64,000 bases of DNA from Candidula unifasciata (taxonomy: Eukaryota > Mollusca > Gastropoda > Stylommatophora > Geomitridae): the NCBI GenBank assembly GCA_905116865.2, contig CAJHNH020000201.1, forward strand, positions 1 through 64,000, given 5' to 3'. Below the pieces are notes generated by a model. The model was not told where the DNA came from. It ran no database searches and worked only from the letters and a program-made list of their open reading frames with translations. A program made the translations under genes and the position numbers. Below are positions 58,617 to 64,000 of the stretch, one piece after another; the first letter of the stretch is position 1, and each line of letters opens with the position of its first letter.

Positions 58617-58765
58617 CAGTTCGAGTGGTTACAACCTTAGGTTCTCATGCAGGAGATGCGGGTTCCACTCTAGGTAAAGTGATAGGGTTTTTCTGTCGGG
58701 GGCAATAATAAACATTCTAACCTTCACAGTACGTGGCCGCAGCACTATTCATCTAGCCGTAAATT
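58617..58765 (+). mobile_element. SINE (family B), copy with head
   Basis: AGTTCGAGTGGTTACAACCT (A-box) and GCGGGTTCCACTC (B-box-like), then TTTTTCTGTCGGGGGCAATA, ACATTCTAACC and GTGGCCGCAGCACTATTCAT, in the same order as the other family B copies. An interrupted C tract follows (58782-58834). Confidence 0.65.
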
Positions 58766-58957
58766 CTCAAGCAGGCGACGTCCCCCCCCCCACCCTCTTC
58801 CACCCCCCCCCCCACCACCCCCCCCCCCCCCCCCACTGTCTGCTACACCACCCTGAAAAAGAGTTAACCCTTGTAGTGACAGTGTCATAAATAGACGCGC
58901 GTGAGACACAATAGCCAACGTATAGACATAGCTGCTTGTTCGAGACAGTGTTCCTTC

Positions 58958-59519
58958 TGTAAGTATCTAATGTTCTGTGCTCTAAAACTTGGAGTAAGTA
59001 GCTAATGTTCTGTGCTCTAAAACTTGGAGTAAGTAGCTAATGTTCTGTGCTCTAAAACTTGGAGTAAGCAGCTAATGTTCTGTGCTCTAAAACTTGGAGT
59101 AAGCAGCTAATGTTCTGTGCTGTAAAACTTGGAGTAAGCAGCTAATGTTCTGTGCTCTAAAACTTGGAGTAAGTATCTAATGTTCTGTGCTCTAAAACTT
59201 GGAGTAAGTATCTAATGTTCTGTGCTCTAAAACTTGGAGTAAGTAGCTAATGTTCTGTGCTCTAAAACTTGGAGTAAGTAGCTAATGTTCTGTGCTCTAA
59301 AACTTGGAGTAAGTATCTAATGTTCTGTGCTCTAAAACTTGGAGTAAGTATCTAATGTTCTGTGCTCTAAAACTTGGAGTAAGTATCTAATGTTCTGTGC
59401 TCTAAAACTTGGAGTAAGTAGCTAATGTTCTGTGCTCTAAAACTTGGAGTAAGCAGCTAATGTTCTGTGCTCTAAAACTTGGAGTAAGTAGCTAATGTTC
59501 TGTGCTCTAAAATTTGGAG
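58958..59519. repeat. 35-bp minisatellite, 16 units
   Basis: The unit includes AGTAGCTAATGTTCTGTGCT and CTAAAACTTGGAGTA. A single position alternates (GTAG, GTAT, GCAG), otherwise it is highly uniform. Confidence 0.97.
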
Positions 59520-59931
59520 TTTCATATGCTGTTGACAGACTGACAGTTGAAAATGAAGAAAGTAAAATCCCCAAGTTAATCTCCAATAATGATACTGAAT
59601 GTAATATCATATCACAAGCCATACTTCAGCATAAAATGGAGCTAGCATTATACAGACCACATACAATGACGTACTATTCTGTGAGTCTTTGACAGGCAGG
59701 AAGTATTAAACTGAACCATCAGCTCTAGGTTAATCTGGGATTGTCGCACAGAAACACTGTTAAATATTTTAAACATTGTTCAATATTTACTAAGAAATCC
59801 GCTGGTGATATTGTTGCATTATCGTGTTTATTATCGAGTTTTCATTTTTTTTTTTTTTTTTGTATTTCCACACTGACAGTCACGTGAAGATAAATACCAA
59901 ACGGTGAAGTAGAATTAATTCGTTTGTTTAA
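59520..59931. other. No feature recognised
   Basis: A + frame of 65 codons (59495-59692) starts in the array and has no known domain. A poly-T is at about 59846-59861. Confidence 0.4.
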
Positions 59932-59940
59932 CTCGCAGAT

Positions 59941-60175
59941 GTCGGCTCTGTGGCTAAGTCGATGCGAACGCTTCGTAATGCGGGGGTGCCGGGTTCGATC
60001 CCAGCTGCGTGCCAATTGCCTTGCGTTGGTTTCAACCGTGGTATCAGGGGACTGACCGTCCAGAGGGCAATGGCAAACTACTGGACGTAAATTTGCCTAG
60101 AGAAACCATACAACAGCCCGGGGCTGCTGGGGTTGGTTCTGCAACGTCCTGTAAAAGATACGCAACTAACCTAAC
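59941..60175 (+). mobile_element. tRNA-derived SINE (family A), copy 3
   Basis: Head GTCGGCTCTGTGGCTAAGTC (A-box) and GCCGGGTTCGATCCCAGC (B-box) open the copy. The central body is GGCAATGGCAAACTACTGGA and TTTGCCTAGAGAAACCA, and the end is ACGCAACTAACCTAAC. Direct repeats CTCGCAGAT flank it (59932-59940 and 60176-60184). Confidence 0.92.
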
Positions 60176-60184
60176 CTCGCAGAT

Positions 60185-60604
60185 ATTGAGTTATAATTTA
60201 AGTGGGTCAAAACTCAGACCCGTGTCTCTGGTTGACCCCATAACGTACGTATTACTGGAATTTGCCGCATGTAATGCCCGTTAGGAATTAACCCCAATTG
60301 CTACAATAGCAACATCATGTGTCAGAAAGGAATGGTGATAACTGTCGTATAGAATACACACAGAGAGTATCACGTGACGGCGAGCAGCCAGGGCGGTTTT
60401 AAGCATGAGGATTTAGGGCTACAAGGGTTATGCAATCGCCAAATACTGTGCAAGAATTTCACGATTACTGTATTTTGCAGTGCCAGATGATATCAAGAGT
60501 TTTGTCTTTCAGTGCAGTATCATATAATCAAAAGTAATTTTTTTTTCAAACGTTACAATATGGGACGACAATATTTTTGTTGTTGTTTGAAAGTCCTACA
60601 CCGG
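60185..60604. other. No feature recognised
   Basis: Unique sequence; no coding or repeat signal. Confidence 0.4.
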
Positions 60605-60755
60605 CTGTCGGCGGGGGCCCTAATATAACCTAGCCGTTGGAAGGGTTTCTGAAATTTGTGCGGAGGGATTTCTCATCAGAATGGTTGTACTTTGTGTCAG
60701 CCGGTGTTTATCCCTGGTTGTGTGGCCCTTGTGACGTTGGATGTAACTAACTAAT
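60605..60755 (+). repeat. Dispersed repeat R1, copy 7
   Basis: CTGTCGGCGGGGGCCCTAAT, ATAACCTAGCCGTTGGAAGG, GGTTGTACTTTGTGTCAGCC and GGTGTTTATCCCTGGTTGTG, ending in GATGTAACTAACTAATC. It is the most complete 5' end seen among R1 copies. Confidence 0.7.
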
Positions 60756-60767
60756 CAAAGGAAAATA

Positions 60768-61290
60768 TTAGGAGCTGTTGTCATCTGTGCTGACCATTCA
60801 GGGAACGGCTTAGTTTGTTGTCATCTGTGCTGATCATTCAGGGAACGGCTTAGTTTGTTGTTATCTGTGCTGACCATTCAGGGAACGGCTTAGTTTGTTG
60901 TCATCTGTGCTGACCATTCAGGGAACGGCTTAGTTTGTTGTCATCTGTGCTGACCATTCAGGGAACGGCTTAGTTTGTTGTCATCTGTGCAGATCATTCA
61001 GGGAACGGCTTAGTTTGCTGTCATCTGTGCTGACCATTCAGGGAACGGCTTAGTTTGTTGTCATCTGTGCTGACCATTCAGGGAACGGCTTAGTTTGTTG
61101 TCATCTGTGCTGACTATTCAGGGAACAGCTTAGTTTGTTGTCATCTGTGCAGACCATTCAGGGGAAGACTTAGTTTGTTGTCATCTGTGCAGACTATTCA
61201 GAGAAAGGCTTAGTTGTCATCTATGCTGACCATTCAGGGAACGGCTTAGTTTGTTGTCATCTGTGCTGACCATTCAGGAAAAGGCTTAGT
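60768..61290. repeat. 40-bp minisatellite, about 13 units
   Basis: The unit includes TTGTCATCTGTGCTGACCAT and TCAGGGAACGGCTTAGTTTG. Units become more divergent to the right. Confidence 0.96.
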
Positions 61291-61812
61291 TTGGTCAATC
61301 CTAATAGGCGAAACCAAAACATCACCCTATTTCTTCACCCCACCCCAATCGTTTTCTCCCTCCTCCCCCCCCCCCCCCCCCCGCTCCCATCTCTATCTTC
61401 ACTCTTTATATCTCTCTCACACAGACATACGCGCCATACACACACACACACACACGCACTGATAAATCCTTTTTGTCACTTGAAAATACTCTTCTACCAG
61501 ATAGTACGTGTAAATTCCTTATCTTGACATGGCTCATGGTTCCTACATGGTTGTAAGGAGCAGAAATGAAATCCGGGTGAGTGCCCTGATGAGATGATTG
61601 TCGTCAGTCTTTCCTTGGAATTGTAGGAGTTTTTTTTTTTTTTTTTTGGGGGGGGGGGGTGGGGGTGGGGGGGGGAGGGCGCAATAATTCTTGTAAAGTG
61701 AGTCCTAGACATTTCTTGAAAACAAAAACAAAACAAAACAAAAAAGATATACAGACAGCCAACAGTTTCAGTCGCCTACTACCAGGTGATCTAGCGTAAA
61801 TGCCAGCTTATT
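61291..61812. other. No gene; C, CA, T and G tracts
   Basis: C tract 61364-61382, CA tract 61439-61455, adjacent poly-T/poly-G 61630-61659 and further G-rich sequence to 61678. Nothing coding. Confidence 0.6.
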
Positions 61813-62712
61813 ACAACTGACCTACCTGACATCTGACCTACCTGACATCTGACCTATCTGACATCTGACCTACCTGACACCTGACCTACCTGACACCTGA
61901 CCTACCTGACACCTGACCTACCTGACACCTGACCTACCTGACACCTGACCTCCCTGACACCTGACCTCCCTGACACCTGACCTACCTGACACCTGACCTA
62001 CCTGACACCTGACCTACCTGACACCTGACCTACCTGACATCTGACCTCCCTGACACCTGACCTACCTGACACCTGACCTACCTGACACCTGACCTACCTG
62101 ACACCTGACCTACCTGACACCTGACCTACCTGACACCTGACCTACCTGACATCTGACCTCCCTGACACCTGACCTACCTGACACCTGACCTACCTGACAC
62201 CTGACCTACCTGACATCTGACCTACCTGACACCTGACTTACCTGACACCTGACCTCCCTGACATCTGACCTACCTGACATCTGACCTATCTGACACCTTA
62301 CCTACCTGACACCTGACCTCCCTGACACCTGACTTACCTGACATCTGACCTCCCTGACACCTGACCTACCTGACATCTGACCTACCTGACATCTGACCTA
62401 CCTGACATCTGACCTATCTGACACCTGACCTACCTGACATCTGACCTCCCTGACACCTGACCTACCTGACACCTGACCTACCTGACATCTGACCTATCTG
62501 ACACCTGACCTACCTGACACCTGACCTACCTGACACCTGACCTACCTGACACCTGACCTACCTGACACCTGACCTACCTGACACCTAACCTACCTGACAC
62601 CTGACCTACCTGACACCTGACCTACCTGACACCTGACCTACCTGACACCTGACCTACCTGACACCTGACCTACCTGACACCTGACCTACCTGACACCTGA
62701 CCTACCTGACAT
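61813..62712. repeat. 16-bp minisatellite, about 56 units
   Basis: The unit is CTGACCTACCTGACAC with ACAT, CTCCC and CTATC variants scattered throughout. Confidence 0.97.
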
Positions 62713-63495
62713 GATCTTCCTGAAGACTGGCTGCTGAAGGCCGCATGATGGAAATTAGATTTAAAATGAAATATTCGGTTTTAAGACCGGCTCTTGGCAC
62801 ACACATCTGTCGTTAAAAAAGCCAGCCAAGCGATCTGTTATACGCTTTTGCAGTCAAGGAGTCATTGCTTCAGAGCACACGCCCACGTGTGATTATGTGT
62901 GCGTGCGTGTGTGTGTAAGTGTTTTTTTATTTCTTTAATTTTTTATTAGGAACTTATTTGATCACGTGTAACAATGATGCACAAATGCCAGGTATCTTTG
63001 AAACATGCTCGAGAAATAATGAATATGGTTCTGCTATCTCAAACGAGCATGCACCCTTAATGTAAAGCAACACAGTCATTTATCTAGGAATTAACCGGCG
63101 ATATTATAAATCTCAACTCGGCTCCCATCAGATCCGACGTGAAATCACGTCTGTACCCGGGATACACAGCTGACAGAAATGGAGGATTTCTTCCAAACTG
63201 CCGTGCAGATGAGCCGCTAACGAGGAGCCTCCTACCAGTGATTGCATTGAACCAAATGAACCATGGCTCATGACCAGCTGCTGGTTGGTATACAAATGAG
63301 CTGATTTCCATGAGGCTTTTATCTTTTTGATACAAATGTAAAGTCGGGAGATGTGAACCAGCGTCATTACACACGGTTCTAACCCATAAGTGTTCTGCCA
63401 CCAGTCAGACAGCTGATAAGAAACTGCTAGCTTGTGTCGCCGTCCGCACGCAACTCCGTAGCGAGAGTGACGTTCCTCCATTTACCCCAGAGTTG
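62713..63495. other. No feature recognised
   Basis: Overlapping minus-strand frames (63084-63481) of 105 and 117 codons have no recognisable domain. A GTGTGC-rich patch lies at 62896-62920. Confidence 0.4.
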
Positions 63496-63645
63496 TAACT
63501 CTGGTACCCATTACCTAGATCTAGAGGCTGGGTGAACCCTTGAAACCGCCCGGTTTCTAACACCGGCCGTGGACTGCAGCGAATGGCATCTGGATTTAAA
63601 AGCGAGTCTCCTATCGACTGCGCTAACAGAGATCATAAAAGTTCC
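63496..63645 (-). mobile_element. Possible tRNA-derived SINE
   Basis: On the minus strand, CTCTGTTAGCGCAGTCGATA (A-box match TAGCGCAGTCG) is followed about 90 nt later by AAGGGTTCACCCAGCC (B-box-like). The spacing is longer than in a tRNA head and there are no clear target duplications, so the call is tentative. Confidence 0.35.
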
Positions 63646-63884
63646 CTAAATTGACTCAGGTCGACTTCCAGTGTAAATAATTCACAAGCAGATCATTTCT
63701 TCTCACTGGATTTGTCATCTGCTCCCTAAATCGCAAATTTGGATAAAGTGGATGCTGCACAAATGGAAAATAGATGGTTAAGAGCGCTAAAGAACGTTAT
63801 AGAGCATGCATCAAAGATATAACAATGCAGTTTTAGTAATCACTATTGCGGATCAGAGAAAGAAATCCCAGTTTTCATAAATAA
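63646..63884. other. No feature recognised
   Basis: Unique sequence. Confidence 0.3.
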
Positions 63885-63965
63885 TGGGTTAAATAAAGAG
63901 ACACGTTAAGCTGATGACACCGTCTTTTTAGTGACACTTAGAAAAAACTACAAGGGTTGATGTAT
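63885..63965 (+). pseudogene. Tiny RT motif C fragment
   Basis: Translates INGLNKETR.ADDTVFLVTLRK, matching the I-N-G...R-Y-A-D-D-T-V-L palm motif of LINE RTs with the Tyr codon replaced by a stop. It probably continues beyond the window edge region; the family is not assignable. Confidence 0.4.
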
Positions 63966-64000
63966 ACCGTGGTGGCAGAAGGTGATAAAATGGGCTTAGC

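Noticed and set aside
60768..62712. Regularly spaced repeats resembling a CRISPR array
   Set aside because: The repeats are contiguous tandem units with no unique spacers, in a eukaryotic genome; no cas genes.

Overview
The window is metazoan nuclear DNA. It holds two exons of an intron-split class A G-protein-coupled receptor (GPCR), tRNA-derived SINEs, non-LTR retrotransposons, hAT, piggyBac-like and Helitron-like elements, and very large micro- and minisatellites. There is no operon layout, rRNA or phage. The mix of retrotransposon families (R2-like elements with a restriction-like endonuclease, RNase H-bearing elements, ZBED5-like hAT) and of SINEs fits a lophotrochozoan, most plausibly a gastropod mollusc. 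That is an inference, not something the sequence proves.

The only host gene I can support is the receptor on the + strand. Exon A (5619-5801) encodes the glycosylated N-terminus and TM1. Exon B (22470-22620) encodes the first intracellular loop, TM2 and the first extracellular loop up to the conserved cysteine. A 16.7 kb intron separates them, and TM3-TM7 are not visible. The intron holds a 52-bp and other satellite-rich sequence, a Helitron-like unit (7365-9555), a decayed endonuclease-RT element with a SINE and another insertion nested in it (9558-12534), a TTC tract, and an antiparallel pair of R2-like elements. One of that pair has an intact ORF of about 1,000 residues antisense to the receptor (16784-19864).

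From 22.6 to 40 kb there are minisatellites (13, 22, 42, 24, 29, 23 and 46 bp units) alternating with dead retrotransposon pieces. One RNase H fragment (25345-27175) carries both a solo LTR with a 5-bp target duplication and a SINE with an 11-bp duplication. From 40 to 52 kb, a hAT MITE with a nested SINE is followed by 1.8 kb of TATG repeats. Next comes the second Helitron-like unit, in the opposite orientation to the first and split by a head-to-tail tandem of R2-like elements (44399-49136), and then 2.2 kb of TATC repeats. The left Helitron unit preserves the empty site for this tandem, which lets the insertion be read at base level.

From 52 to 64 kb there are minisatellites with 41, 57, 35, 40 and 16 bp units, a decayed hAT transposase containing a TTAA-flanked MITE, a CCHC-knuckle ORF1/gag-like fragment, more SINEs and a small RT fragment. 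The strongest observation is the R2-like tandem, whose architecture matches what template jumping by the reverse transcriptase during one integration event would leave. A dispersed repeat with core CACTTTGTGTCA (seven copies) is a possible unclassified family.
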